64,000 nt of DNA from Chitinophaga sp. YR573. Lineage in GTDB: Bacteria; Bacteroidota; Bacteroidia; Chitinophagales; Chitinophagaceae. The stretch is from NCBI RefSeq assembly GCF_900110995.1, contig NZ_FOJF01000002.1, positions 868,001-932,000 on the forward strand. The letters run 5' to 3'. The notes below the pieces were generated by a model. That model did not search any database. It saw only the letters and a list, made by a program, of their open reading frames with translations, and had not been told where the DNA came from. The stretch's first letter is position 1, and each line of letters starts with the position of its first letter. Below are positions 27,019 to 35,926 of this stretch, piece after piece. The translations under genes were made by a program, and so were the position numbers.

Positions 27019-28389
27019 ATGTACGCTATTGTTGACATAGAAACTACGGGTGGTCATGCCGGCGCCAATGGTATTACAGAAATAGCCATTTTTATATACG
27101 ACGGACACACCATTGTACAGCAATACGAAACGCTGGTGAATCCGGGTGTACCTATTCCCCGTTATATACAATCGCTGACCGGTATCACGGATGAAATGAC
27201 GGCTACTGCTCCACCTTTTGATGAAGTGGCGCCAGACATTTATGATTTGCTACACGATAAGATCTTTGTTGCCCACAACGTTAATTTCGACTACTCATTT
27301 ATACAACATCACTTATTACAGGCAGGGTACGATTTACGTACTAAAAAGCTGTGTACTGTTCGCCTGGGACGTAAAATCGTTCCCGGTTTACCGTCTTACA
27401 GTTTAGGTAACCTGTGCCGTTCGCTTAAAATTCCTGTAGAACAACGGCACCGCGCTGCCGGAGATGCTGCCGCTACTGTACGCCTTTTTGACTTACTGCT
27501 GAAACAGGATAATAAAAAAGCGATTGCAACGGCATTGAATGCCAGTTCCAAGGAACAGTTCTTACCGCCAAACCTTCCGCCGGAACAGGTGATTAATTTG
27601 CCAGTATCTCCCGGTGTATATTACTTCCACGACCAGAAAGGCAAAGTGGTATATGTAGGCAAGGCTAAGAATATCAAAAAGAGGGTAAACAGTCATTTTA
27701 CGGGTAATAACCCCAGCAGGCAGCGACAGGAGTTCCTCCGGAATATCCATAGCATTACCTGCGAGGTAACCGGTACAGAACTGATGGCCATCATCCTGGA
27801 GAGTGTGGAGATCAAACGTCTGTGGCCGGTGTATAACCGCTCCCAGAAGAACGTGGAGTTCAAATTCGGGTTCTATGCTTTTGAAGATCAGGAAGGATAT
27901 CTGCGCCTGGCAATAGAAAAGAAGCGAAAGTATACGACACCATTGCATTCCTTTCCGTTGCTGGTACAGGGGCATCAGATGTTACGCGGCCTGATCAGGG
28001 AGTTTGAGTTATGTCCCCGGCTTTGTTTCTTACAGAAAGGAGAGGGCAAATGTGCCCCTATTCCGGACCATACCTGCCGGGGTGCCTGTGACAAAGCGGA
28101 GAAAGCAGACAGCTACAACCTGCGGGTGAAGGCGGCTATTAACCATATGCAGCATCAGCAACCCTCTTTTATTATTGTAGATGAAGGGCGGGAACCGGAA
28201 GAGCAAAGCTGTATCCTGATGGAGAAAGGCCGCTTCTACGGGATGGGCTATATTCCCCGGGATACCGCGGTGACACAGGGAAATATGGTGAAGGAATGGT
28301 TGACCCAATACCCTGAGAACGAGTACATATTAAATATTATCCACCAATTTGCTGATAGCAATACCAGCAGGCTTTTCCAATTTTCTTAG
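27019..28389 (+). CDS. DEDDh exonuclease fused to a UvrC-type GIY-YIG nuclease
   Basis: A 456-residue fusion; the ATG at 27019 (MYAIVDIETTGG) is preferred to a TTG at 26998 that overlaps the -7 box. Residues 1-165 are a DnaQ-like 3'-5' exonuclease: Asp6 and Glu8 in DIETT, AHNVNFDYSF, and HRAAGDA. Residues 195-275 form a GIY-YIG domain (GVYYFHDQKGKVVYVGKAKNIKKRV), as in UvrC/Cho. The C-terminal part has a Cys cluster (LCPRLCFLQKGEGKC then CRGAC) resembling the UvrC Cys motif that can hold an Fe-S cluster. A role in DNA repair is likely; the fusion is known in several phyla but its reaction is poorly described. Confidence 0.9.
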   Translation: MYAIVDIETTGGHAGANGITEIAIFIYDGHTIVQQYETLVNPGVPIPRYIQSLTGITDEMTATAPPFDEVAPDIYDLLHDKIFVAHNVNFDYSFIQHHLLQAGYDLRTKKLCTVRLGRKIVPGLPSYSLGNLCRSLKIPVEQRHRAAGDAAATVRLFDLLLKQDNKKAIATALNASSKEQFLPPNLPPEQVINLPVSPGVYYFHDQKGKVVYVGKAKNIKKRVNSHFTGNNPSRQRQEFLRNIHSITCEVTGTELMAIILESVEIKRLWPVYNRSQKNVEFKFGFYAFEDQEGYLRLAIEKKRKYTTPLHSFPLLVQGHQMLRGLIREFELCPRLCFLQKGEGKCAPIPDHTCRGACDKAEKADSYNLRVKAAINHMQHQQPSFIIVDEGREPEEQSCILMEKGRFYGMGYIPRDTAVTQGNMVKEWLTQYPENEYILNIIHQFADSNTSRLFQFS

Positions 28390-28409
28390 ATAATTAAGTT
28401 TACCTAAAG

Positions 28410-28417
28410 TATTTTTG
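28410..28417 (+). promoter_or_regulatory. -7 box for purC
   Basis: TATTTTTG matches TAnnTTTG about 90 bp upstream of purC. The 90-nt leader between shows only AT-rich sequence and no purine riboswitch core that I could recognise. Confidence 0.45.
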
Positions 28418-28508
28418 CGAACCTGAATGCATAACCGGTTGTTGATATCACTGTTAACGTCCGGTGGATGAAGGAATTTATTAATAAATTTTTAATAGGT
28501 AATTATTC

Positions 28509-29438
28509 ATGTTAGAGCCAAATTTCAAGTTTCCCAAGCAAACAGCATTTTATAAAGGGAAAGTAAGGGATGTATACACTATTGAGGATAAGCTGATGGT
28601 AATGGTAGTAAGTGACCGTATCTCAGCATTTGATGTGGTATTACCCCGTCCTATTCCTTACAAAGGACAGGTATTGAACCAGGTAGCCGCTATTATGCTG
28701 GAAGCTACCAAGGACATTGTACCTAACTGGGTAAAATCTGTTCCATTGCCTAATGTAACTATTGGTGTGAAATGCGAAACTTTCCCGGTAGAAATGGTCG
28801 TACGTGGTAACCTTACCGGTCATGCCTGGAGAACTTACAAAAGTGGTCAGCGTGTACTGTGTGGTGTAACTATGCCGGAAGGAATGAAGGAAAATGATTT
28901 CTTCCCTACGCCGATCATTACGCCTACTACAAAAGCGCATGAAGGTCATGATGAAGATATTTCCCGTGAAGAGATCATTGCCCAGGGTCTGGTAAGCAAA
29001 GAAGATTACGAGCAGCTGGAAAAATACACGCTGGCATTATTTGAGCGTGGTAAAGAAATGGCTAAGAAACGTGGTTTGATCCTGGTGGATACCAAGTATG
29101 AATTTGGTAAAGCAGGTGATACCATCGTTGTGATCGACGAAATCCATACACCAGATTCTTCCCGTTTCTTCTATGCAGAAGGATATGAAGAAAAACAGAA
29201 AGCCGGTGAAGCACAGAAACAGCTGAGTAAAGAGTTTGTAAGAGAGTGGCTGATGGAAAATGGTTTCCAGGGTAAAGACGGACAGAAAGTTCCTGAGATG
29301 ACAGATGCATTTATCAAGAGTGTAAGTGAGCGTTATATCGAGCTGTTCGAAAATATTACCGGTCAGAAATTTGTGAAGGAAGATGTTGCTGACGCAGATG
29401 CTGTGAAGAAGATCAATGAAACGTTGAATACGTTATAA
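28509..29438 (+). CDS. purC: SAICAR synthase (phosphoribosylaminoimidazole-succinocarboxamide synthase)
   Basis: A 309-residue purine-pathway enzyme joining CAIR and aspartate with ATP. Hallmarks are FYKGKVRDVY (N-terminal ATP-binding loop), VVSDRISAFDV, EMVVRGNLTGHAW and ILVDTKYEFG, and the C-terminal IDEIHTPDSSRF signature. Full length for the Bacteroidota type. It is a stand-alone housekeeping gene with its own -7 box and terminator. Confidence 0.97.
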   Translation: MLEPNFKFPKQTAFYKGKVRDVYTIEDKLMVMVVSDRISAFDVVLPRPIPYKGQVLNQVAAIMLEATKDIVPNWVKSVPLPNVTIGVKCETFPVEMVVRGNLTGHAWRTYKSGQRVLCGVTMPEGMKENDFFPTPIITPTTKAHEGHDEDISREEIIAQGLVSKEDYEQLEKYTLALFERGKEMAKKRGLILVDTKYEFGKAGDTIVVIDEIHTPDSSRFFYAEGYEEKQKAGEAQKQLSKEFVREWLMENGFQGKDGQKVPEMTDAFIKSVSERYIELFENITGQKFVKEDVADADAVKKINETLNTL

Positions 29439-29448
29439 CTACAAACAG

Positions 29449-29476
29449 GACACTCCTGATGAAGTTCAGGGGTGTC
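29449..29476 (+). terminator. Terminator after purC
   Basis: GACACTCCTGA and TCAGGGGTGTC pair with one G-T/wobble position around TGAAGT, followed by TTGTTT, 10 bases after the purC stop. Confidence 0.75.
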
Positions 29477-29489
29477 TTGTTTATAACCA

Positions 29490-29505
29490 GGCTCCGTCAG
29501 GAGTC
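29490..29505. repeat. Single GGCTCCGTCAGGAGTC palindrome
   Basis: A member of the same short-palindrome family as those at 9.9, 24.3 and 38.8 kb, here between the purC terminator and the ABC transporter, followed by TTTTGTTTTTT so it could act as a second terminator. Confidence 0.65.
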
Positions 29506-29519
29506 TTTTGTTTTTTCAT

Positions 29520-31316
29520 ATGAAACACCTAGCCGCACTTAATAAATACTTTGTAAAATATAAATGGAGGTTTTTGCTGGGATTGATCTGTACGACGGTC
29601 TCCATTATATTCAGTGTATTCCAGCCTATTATGGTGCGTCAGATATTCGACCTGCTGGCGCAGAATATTGATAACTATCGTCTTATCAGTGATACGGGTA
29701 TCAAGGGTGTATTCAGATCAGATTTTACTAAAGTACTGGCCTTTTATGGCGTTACCATCCTGTTGTTTGCTTTACTGAGTGGTTTTTTCCTGTATCTGCA
29801 AAGGCAGTCACTCATTGTGATGAGCCGTTATATTGAATACGACCTCAAGAACGAAATTTACCAGCATTACCAGGTGCTGGACCTCAACTTTTACAAGATG
29901 CACCGTACCGGAGATCTGATGAGCCGGATAACGGAAGACGTCTCCCGCGTACGCATGTACGTTGGTCCTGCTATCATGTATGCCACCCGTACTGTTTTTA
30001 TGGTGGTGATAGTAGTGTACCTCATGATCGATGTAAATCCTCTTTTAACTTTATATACACTGTCACCGCTGCCTTTCCTGGCACTGACCATCTATTATGT
30101 CAATCATATTATTAACCGGAAGAGTGAAAGGATACAGGCGCAGTTGTCTAATCTGACCTCTATCGCGCAGGAGTCTTATTCCGGGATAAGGGTGATCAAG
30201 TCTTATGTACAGGAAGAGGGCAGTATCCGGCATTTTGAGCAGGAGAGTGAATCCTATAAAGACAGCTCTGTGAGTTTAGCGAAGACGGATGCCCTGTTTC
30301 AGCCTACTATGGCGCTGATGATAGGATTAAGTGTTGTGCTGACTATTTTCATTGGAGGGGTACAGGTGATACACGGAAACATTACCGTAGGTAACCTGGC
30401 TGAGTTTGTGATTTATGTGAATATGCTGATGTTCCCGTTCTTTTCCATAGGAATGGTGGCTTCCATGATACAACGTGCGGCTGCCAGTCAGCAGAGAATC
30501 AATGAGTTCCTGCAGATAAAACCAGATATTCAGAATAATCCTGCTGCTACCGCAATGACACTGAAAGGGCAGATCGACTTTAAGAACGTATCATTTACGT
30601 ACCCGCATACAGGTATCCAGGCTATCCAGGATTTTAACCTCACGGTAAAACCGGGAGAAAAGGTAGCGGTTATAGGTCGTACCGGTTCCGGGAAATCCAC
30701 CCTGGCGCAGTTGCTGATCAGGATGTATGACCCGCAGGAAGGAGCCGTGCTGATGGATAACACGGATATACGTCATATCAAACTGGAAAGCCTGAGGACC
30801 CAGATCAGTTATGTACCGCAGGACGTGTTTTTGTTTTCTGATACGGTGACAAACAACATCCGTTTCGGTACTCCGGAGGCTAACCTGGAAACCGTGAAAA
30901 CGGCTGCCAGACAGGCTTCTATAGAAAGAGATATTGAAGGATTTACAGAAGGTTTTGAGACGATGATAGGGGAGAGAGGAGTGACTTTGAGTGGCGGGCA
31001 GAAGCAACGTATTTCCATTGCGAGGGGCCTGATCAAGAACCCGAACTTACTTGTATTTGACGATTGTTTATCGGCCGTAGACGCCCGTACGGAAAAGGAG
31101 ATCATCGGTAACCTGTATGCTTATCTGAGAGATAAAACGGCTATCATTATCACGCATAGGATCTTTGCACTTTTCGACTTTGATAAGATCATTGTACTGG
31201 ATGAAGGGAAGATCGTTGAAACAGGTACTCATGAAGATTTATTGTCATTAAACGGTTATTATGCCGACTTATACGCCCGTCAGCAATCGGGTGAAGAGGA
31301 AAATATAATAGAATAA
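29520..31316 (+). CDS. ABC exporter, fused permease-ATPase (MsbA/MdlB-like)
   Basis: A 598-residue half-transporter. The ATG at 29520 is used; a TTG at 29508 is less likely. Six transmembrane helices occupy about residues 18-320, followed by an ATPase domain: Walker A GRTGSGKST (386-394), signature LSGGQ (490-494), Walker B LLVFD ending at Asp514. The residue after it, normally the catalytic Glu, is Asp515 (DDCLSAVD), the pattern seen in one half of some asymmetric heterodimeric exporters. No partner gene is adjacent, so it is either a homodimer or pairs with a distant subunit. Substrate unknown; lipid or drug export is common in the family. Confidence 0.92.
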   Translation: MKHLAALNKYFVKYKWRFLLGLICTTVSIIFSVFQPIMVRQIFDLLAQNIDNYRLISDTGIKGVFRSDFTKVLAFYGVTILLFALLSGFFLYLQRQSLIVMSRYIEYDLKNEIYQHYQVLDLNFYKMHRTGDLMSRITEDVSRVRMYVGPAIMYATRTVFMVVIVVYLMIDVNPLLTLYTLSPLPFLALTIYYVNHIINRKSERIQAQLSNLTSIAQESYSGIRVIKSYVQEEGSIRHFEQESESYKDSSVSLAKTDALFQPTMALMIGLSVVLTIFIGGVQVIHGNITVGNLAEFVIYVNMLMFPFFSIGMVASMIQRAAASQQRINEFLQIKPDIQNNPAATAMTLKGQIDFKNVSFTYPHTGIQAIQDFNLTVKPGEKVAVIGRTGSGKSTLAQLLIRMYDPQEGAVLMDNTDIRHIKLESLRTQISYVPQDVFLFSDTVTNNIRFGTPEANLETVKTAARQASIERDIEGFTEGFETMIGERGVTLSGGQKQRISIARGLIKNPNLLVFDDCLSAVDARTEKEIIGNLYAYLRDKTAIIITHRIFALFDFDKIIVLDEGKIVETGTHEDLLSLNGYYADLYARQQSGEEENIIE

Positions 31317-31394
31317 TAATCAAACCCTTATATATGCCTGGAAACCAGTGGTTAAAGGCGTCTTCTATCATTTTTCAAAATCATTTAAAATTAT

Positions 31395-31424
31395 TTTGAT
31401 ATTTGTAAAACAATAGTATATTTG
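31395..31424 (+). promoter_or_regulatory. Bacteroidota consensus promoter of the PUR-fold gene
   Basis: TTTG (31395-31398), 18-bp spacer, TATATTTG (31417-31424): a close match to the -33/-7 consensus. The leader to the GTG at 31475 is about 46 nt. Confidence 0.7.
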
Positions 31425-31474
31425 TTCCTTATTGGAAAAGGATTTGATTCGTTAACAACTTAAATCTATCAACT

Positions 31475-31921
31475 GTGGCGTACGAAAATACCAATCAGCC
31501 GGAAAGAAATAATGACAGTATCTTTTCGAAGCGATTGAAAGCGGGCAAAAGGAGAACGTACTTCTTTGATGTTAAGACCACTCGGGGAAATGATTACTTT
31601 TTAACCATTACAGAAAGCAAAAAACGCTTCAACGACAATGGTTATGACAGACACAAAGTGTTTCTGTACAAAGAGGACTTCAACAAATTCCTGAATGCAT
31701 TAACAGAAACTATCAACTATGTGAAGACTGAGTTGATGCCTGACTTCGATTTTGATGCCTACAACCACGACTATGTACGCGATGATGAAGATGGTGAAGT
31801 GAGTGAAGTTGCTGCTGAAAACTCTACTGAATCAGTTTCAGTTGAAGCATCAGTTGCAGTGGAAGCTGCTGCTCCTGTAGTATCTGTTGCTTCTCATAGC
31901 GATGATGTTGACAAATGGTAA
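31475..31921 (+). CDS. DUF3276 / PUR-alpha-like nucleic-acid-binding protein
   Basis: A 148-residue protein with a GTG start (VAYENTNQPER in the literal reading). Residues about 17-90 form one PUR repeat: SIFSKRLKAGKRRTYFFDVK, DYFLTITESKKRF and HKVFLYKEDFNKF, the family found throughout Bacteroidota as a small ssDNA/RNA-binding protein that dimerises to a PUR domain. The acidic DDEDGE and the Ala/Val/Ser-rich C-terminal tail ending DDVDKW are probably disordered. A consensus promoter and a strong terminator make it monocistronic and suggest high expression. Confidence 0.9.
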   Translation: MAYENTNQPERNNDSIFSKRLKAGKRRTYFFDVKTTRGNDYFLTITESKKRFNDNGYDRHKVFLYKEDFNKFLNALTETINYVKTELMPDFDFDAYNHDYVRDDEDGEVSEVAAENSTESVSVEASVAVEAAAPVVSVASHSDDVDKW

Positions 31922-31948
31922 TTGACAATATTTAATTTAAGATATCAG

Positions 31949-31977
31949 AACCTCCGGATTTTTCCGGAGGTTTTTTT
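31949..31977 (+). terminator. Strong terminator after the PUR-fold gene
   Basis: AACCTCCGGA and TCCGGAGGTT form a 10-bp stem around TTTT, followed by a run of T to 31977. Confidence 0.9.
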
Positions 31978-31994
31978 ATGCGTTTTTTAGTACC

Positions 31995-32022
31995 TTGTCT
32001 TATCTATTCAAGCCTATATTTG
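31995..32022 (+). promoter_or_regulatory. Promoter of the first outer-membrane paralogue
   Basis: TTG (31995-31997), 17-bp spacer, TATATTTG (32015-32022), 9 bp before the ATG at 32032. This placement rules out an upstream in-frame ATG at 31978, which lies before the promoter. Confidence 0.6.
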
Positions 32023-32031
32023 CCGACTTTC

Positions 32032-32631
32032 ATGAGAAAACTAATACTGTTTGTAGCTGCCTGTATTATTTCTGTAAATGCCTTCTCCCAGAGTTTCCAC
32101 CATGGCATTGGAGTCAGTATTTTTTTTGATAACATGACTCCTGACAAAATCACGGCTATTTCTGCTATCACTTATAGTCCCAGATATAACTTCAGAGAAA
32201 CGGAAAAGATGTCTGCTTCCCTGGGGATTCCTCTGAGTATAGGGTTCGTTGGGGATGGTAATAATACGGTGTATTACGACGAAGTTACCGGCGAAGAAAC
32301 TTCCGGCAGTATCAAGGGCTTTGCAGTGAATTTACCTTTGGTAGTGAACCTTAATGTGGGCGCGGGTTCTACTAAAGGTAACAAGCATAATATCGGTGGG
32401 TTTATAGGAGCAGGGTATACCTGGCATTATGTATCTTCCAGAGATTATACAAAGGATGGTAATGACAAAACTATTGGTGGCAGTTCTTTTGGCCCGACTA
32501 TAAACGGAGGTTTCCGTTTTAATCTGGGAGGAGATCCTGTTGACAATATAGAATTAAGATTTTCCTATTACAAGGGAAGCAACAGAACGAGGTTAGAGAT
32601 GTTCGGGATAGGGGCTATATTCAACTTCTAA
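32032..32631 (+). CDS. Small outer-membrane beta-barrel-like protein, paralogue A
   Basis: A 199-residue exported protein (signal peptide about 1-19, NAFSQ). The mature part is made of alternating beta-strands and Gly-rich turns (GVSIFFDN, AVNLPLVVNLNVGAG, IGGFIGAGYTWHYVSSRDY, GGSSFGPTINGGFRFNLGG) and ends in NF, suggesting an 8-stranded barrel of the OmpX/PorT-like kind. Its neighbour at 32684 is clearly homologous along the whole length. Function unknown. Confidence 0.78.
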   Translation: MRKLILFVAACIISVNAFSQSFHHGIGVSIFFDNMTPDKITAISAITYSPRYNFRETEKMSASLGIPLSIGFVGDGNNTVYYDEVTGEETSGSIKGFAVNLPLVVNLNVGAGSTKGNKHNIGGFIGAGYTWHYVSSRDYTKDGNDKTIGGSSFGPTINGGFRFNLGGDPVDNIELRFSYYKGSNRTRLEMFGIGAIFNF

Positions 32632-32683
32632 GTTTGATAATCTATTATATTTAAGTATTCATCACCCTATATTGTAACCATCA

Positions 32684-33286
32684 ATGAAAAAACAATTATT
32701 CCTGTTTACTGTAGCATGCGTATTATCTATTAGCGCATTTTCTCAAAGCTTTCAGCATGGTGCTGGCATCGGTCTTTATTTTGATAACATGGTACCTGAT
32801 AATGTGGGTGTTGGTTCTGCCTTTACCTACAATCCAAGGATCAATTTTACAGAAACGGAAGCTACTTCTTTATCTGTAGGTATTCCACTTACTGTCGGAT
32901 ACATACAGAATGCTTACTCTGTCTATAATGGGAGTAGTTTAATTCAAACGGCAACCGGTTTTATGGTGAATGCTCCTGTGATAGTGAATTTTAATTTTGG
33001 AGGAGGTTCTTCTAAGAAGAGTAAAGGTCGTATAGGCGGGTTTATAGGAGCGGGATATGGTTTCCATTATATATCTTCCCGGGATTATTATGCTTATGAT
33101 GAAAGCAATGGTGTAGTTGTTAAGTCTGTTGGTGGTAGTTCTTTCGGTCCCGCTGCTAATGGGGGGATGCGTATAGCTGTTGGTCGCAAGCGTACTAAAA
33201 ATATAGAAATAAAACTTTCTTATTACGCTGGAACGAGTCAGAACAAGGTGGATTTGTATGGTGTAGGAGCGGCGTTTAACTTCTAA
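32684..33286 (+). CDS. Small outer-membrane beta-barrel-like protein, paralogue B
   Basis: A 200-residue homologue of the gene just upstream, sharing AFSQSF-HG at the mature start, YFDNM-PD, the segment IGGFIGAGYGFHYISSRDYY, GGSSFGPAANGG and the final FNF. The signal peptide covers about 1-20. The spacer of 52 bp carries a weak TATATTTA box, so it may be expressed both from its own and from the upstream promoter. The pair arose by tandem duplication; identity is moderate, so the duplication is not recent. Function unknown. Confidence 0.78.
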   Translation: MKKQLFLFTVACVLSISAFSQSFQHGAGIGLYFDNMVPDNVGVGSAFTYNPRINFTETEATSLSVGIPLTVGYIQNAYSVYNGSSLIQTATGFMVNAPVIVNFNFGGGSSKKSKGRIGGFIGAGYGFHYISSRDYYAYDESNGVVVKSVGGSSFGPAANGGMRIAVGRKRTKNIEIKLSYYAGTSQNKVDLYGVGAAFNF

Positions 33287-33295
33287 GTTTTTTAA

Positions 33296-33338
33296 TTTAA
33301 ATAAAGAAAGCTCCCGGAGGGAGCTTTCTTTATTTAAA
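33296..33338. terminator. Bidirectional terminator with a 20-bp perfect stem
   Basis: Bases 33296-33315 are exactly complementary to 33319-33338 around a GGA loop; the core is AAAGCTCCC/GGGAGCTTT with A- and T-rich flanks. It lies between the converging paralogue B (+) and pgi (-). Confidence 0.92.
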
Positions 33339-33353
33339 CATTATTTGTTAAGA

Positions 33354-35006
33354 CTATTTCTTCATCTGTTTCCAGGCATTGATCAATCCATTGGTGGATG
33401 CATCATGGCTGGTTACAGCATCATTACTTACTAATTCGGGTAGTATTTTATTGGCCAGTTGTTTACCCAGTTCCACACCCCACTGATCAAAACTGTAGAT
33501 ATTCCAGATAACACCCTGTACGAAGATCTTATGTTCGTATAATGCTACCAGTGAGCCCAGTGAGCGCGGAGTGATTTCTTTTACCAGGAATGAATTGGTT
33601 GGGCGGTTGCCTGTGAATACTTTATAAGGCATTACTGCTTTAATATCTTCTTCCTTCATACCGGATTTTTCCAGTTCGGCACGTACCTCTTCGGCCGTTT
33701 TACCGTTCATGAGCGCTTCCGTTTGTGCGAAGAAGTTAGACAACAGTTTTACGTGATGATCACCGATAGGGTTGTGACTGATAGCAGGAGCGATAAAGTC
33801 GCAAGGCACGATACGGGTACCCTGGTGAATCAGCTGGTAAAAAGCATGCTGGCCATTCGTACCGGGTTCTCCCCATACAACAGGACCTGTTTCATATGTT
33901 ACTGCTTTACCGGTACGGTCTACATACTTACCGTTGCTTTCCATATTACCCTGCTGGAAATAGGCTGCAAAACGGTGCATGTACTGATCGTAAGGCAGGA
34001 TCGCTTCGGTGCCTGTACCAAAGAAGTTACCATACCACAGGCCAATAAGGCCCATGATCACCGGGATGTTCTTTTCAAGGGGAGTAGTGCGGAAATGTTC
34101 ATCTACAGCATGCGCGCCTTCCAGTAATGCTTTGAAATGTTCAAAGCCGGTGGTGAGGGCAATGCTGAGACCAATAGCGGACCATAAGGAATAACGGCCA
34201 CCTACCCAGTCCCAGAATTCGAACATGTTAGCCGGGTCTATACCGAACTCTTTTACAGACTTTTCATTGGTAGAAAGGGCTGCAAAGTGTTTGGCAACAT
34301 GCGCTTCATCTTTAGCGTGTTCCAGGAACCATGCACGGGCAGTAAGCGCATTGGTCATTGTCTCCTGGGTAGTAAATGTTTTGGAAGCGATGAGGAAGAG
34401 GGTTTCTTCCGGATTTACTTTTTTCAGTGTTTCGGCGATATGGGTACCATCTACGTTAGATACGAAGTAAGGCTGCATACCGGGGCGCCAGTAAGGTTTC
34501 AGGGCTTCGGTTACCATTACAGGGCCGAGGTCGGATCCACCGATACCGATGTTTACGATGTAACGTATAGGCTTGCCGCTATAACCTTTCCACTCACCAC
34601 TGTGAATGCGGTTACAGAAGCTTTCCATTTTATTGAGCACGCCTAATACATCGGGCATTACATCTTTGCCGTCCAGGTTGATGGGGCTACCGGATAAGTT
34701 GCGGAGGGCCACATGCAGTACTGCACGGTTTTCTGTCATGTTAATTTTCTCAGCACCAAACATGGCTTTGATGCCATCTTCTACGCCGCATTCTTTAGCC
34801 AGCGCCAGTAATTGCGTTCGGGTTTCTTCCGTGATGATGTTTTTGGAATAATCGAACAGTATATCTTCAAAGGAGAGGGTGAATTTTTTAAATCTGTCTG
34901 CGTCTTCTTTAAACAGGTTACGCAGGTGTGTTTGCTTCATTTTTTCAGCATGCTGCTGCAACTGCTGCCAGGCTTTTGTAGCTGTTGGATTCGTCTTTGG
35001 AAACAT
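33354..35006 (-). CDS. pgi: Glucose-6-phosphate isomerase
   Basis: A 550-residue glycolytic enzyme interconverting glucose-6-phosphate and fructose-6-phosphate. The ATG at 35006 (MFPKTNPTATKAWQQL) gives the usual length; a reading frame continues 58 codons further upstream without homology. Motifs include NIGIGGSDLGPVM, SKTFTTQETMTNA, WVGGRYSLWSAIG, and near the C-terminus FDQWGVELGKQLA with the two family signatures intact. The TspO-like gene lies 38 bp upstream on the same strand, so they may share a transcript. Confidence 0.97.
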   Translation of the reverse strand: MFPKTNPTATKAWQQLQQHAEKMKQTHLRNLFKEDADRFKKFTLSFEDILFDYSKNIITEETRTQLLALAKECGVEDGIKAMFGAEKINMTENRAVLHVALRNLSGSPINLDGKDVMPDVLGVLNKMESFCNRIHSGEWKGYSGKPIRYIVNIGIGGSDLGPVMVTEALKPYWRPGMQPYFVSNVDGTHIAETLKKVNPEETLFLIASKTFTTQETMTNALTARAWFLEHAKDEAHVAKHFAALSTNEKSVKEFGIDPANMFEFWDWVGGRYSLWSAIGLSIALTTGFEHFKALLEGAHAVDEHFRTTPLEKNIPVIMGLIGLWYGNFFGTGTEAILPYDQYMHRFAAYFQQGNMESNGKYVDRTGKAVTYETGPVVWGEPGTNGQHAFYQLIHQGTRIVPCDFIAPAISHNPIGDHHVKLLSNFFAQTEALMNGKTAEEVRAELEKSGMKEEDIKAVMPYKVFTGNRPTNSFLVKEITPRSLGSLVALYEHKIFVQGVIWNIYSFDQWGVELGKQLANKILPELVSNDAVTSHDASTNGLINAWKQMKK

Positions 35007-35044
35007 GTGTGCTAATTTTATTGTACCAAAAGTAAGAAATTGCG

Positions 35045-35836
35045 TTATCGTTTTTTCATTAATTGTATAAGTGCAAGTAGTAGAATCACGGCCATTGCTA
35101 CTATACAGGCTGCTGTGACGGGGTAGGCAACAGGTGTGCCGGCTTCCTGCCGTTTGAGGATGATGCCATATAACGCCCATAACGCAACAGCTCCTGTTAT
35201 TATATTCTTTCTCTTGATTATCAGTAGGCTAACTGCCACAGTGCATATCAAAATGAGAAAAATAGTCCACGGAATGCTGGTACCGGTACCGCCTAAATAC
35301 ACGCTGAGGGCGCCAATATTTGCGACGGTAGCCACGCATACCCATCCCAGGTAGAGGCTAAACGGGAGGTGTATAAATAATTTTTCCGGCCAGTCGACTT
35401 TCTGAACGGCTATATTAAAGTTCATATTGATAGCGAAGAGAGATACCAGTAATGATATCATGATGAGCATGGACAAAGGGAGGAGTTCATAATGCCAGGT
35501 AAAGAGCCAGCAGGTATTGGCCAGGCAGGAGAACAGCCACCAGGCGCGGAGGCGTTCCATGAACACTTCCAGTTCCTCCTGATGTTTACCGGAGAAGGCC
35601 AGCCATAGCTGGTAGACGATGAATCCAAGGAGGGAAAGGTAAATGATTCCCCAGATGTAAAAGGTGATTCCCGCAGGCGTGAACAGGTTGCTGTATTTCT
35701 CTGATATGTTGGCAGGACTTTTCCCGTTTAGCATATTGAGGCTTGCCATTGCGTTGACGGCTATCACCATTATGTACCCTATTGCATTAAAGACCGCAGT
35801 GTTTTTGTAATAAGGTGTCTTATGGGATGCAGTCAT
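35045..35836 (-). CDS. TspO/MBR-like tryptophan-rich membrane protein
   Basis: A 263-residue integral membrane protein with eight or so hydrophobic helices. The ATG at 35836 (MTASHKTPYYKN) is used because the upstream extension would cross the prfB promoter. SNLFTPAGITFYIWGIIY and the Trp-rich loop RAWWLFSCLANTCWLFTWHYELL recall the long TspO/MBR-related proteins of Bacteroidota, and LPFSLYLGWVCVATVANIGA fits the later helices. Ligand unknown. Divergent from prfB and probably co-transcribed with pgi. Confidence 0.75.
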   Translation of the reverse strand: MTASHKTPYYKNTAVFNAIGYIMVIAVNAMASLNMLNGKSPANISEKYSNLFTPAGITFYIWGIIYLSLLGFIVYQLWLAFSGKHQEELEVFMERLRAWWLFSCLANTCWLFTWHYELLPLSMLIMISLLVSLFAINMNFNIAVQKVDWPEKLFIHLPFSLYLGWVCVATVANIGALSVYLGGTGTSIPWTIFLILICTVAVSLLIIKRKNIITGAVALWALYGIILKRQEAGTPVAYPVTAACIVAMAVILLLALIQLMKKR

Positions 35837-35910
35837 AGATAGTACCTTTAAAATTTTGAAGAGGGATGGATTTATGTGAGAATCAAGCAAAAATTGTTCC
35901 CCTTTTTCCG

Positions 35911-35918
35911 TAACTTTG
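35911..35918 (+). promoter_or_regulatory. -7 box of prfB
   Basis: TAACTTTG matches TAnnTTTG and ends 8 bp before the prfB ATG, so the mRNA leader is only a few nucleotides. Confidence 0.6.
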
Positions 35919-35926
35919 CGCCCATT

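Noticed and set aside
35007..35180. N-terminal extension of pgi
   Set aside because: The extra residues lie within the neighbouring gene and resemble no PGI; ATG 35006 gives the normal length.
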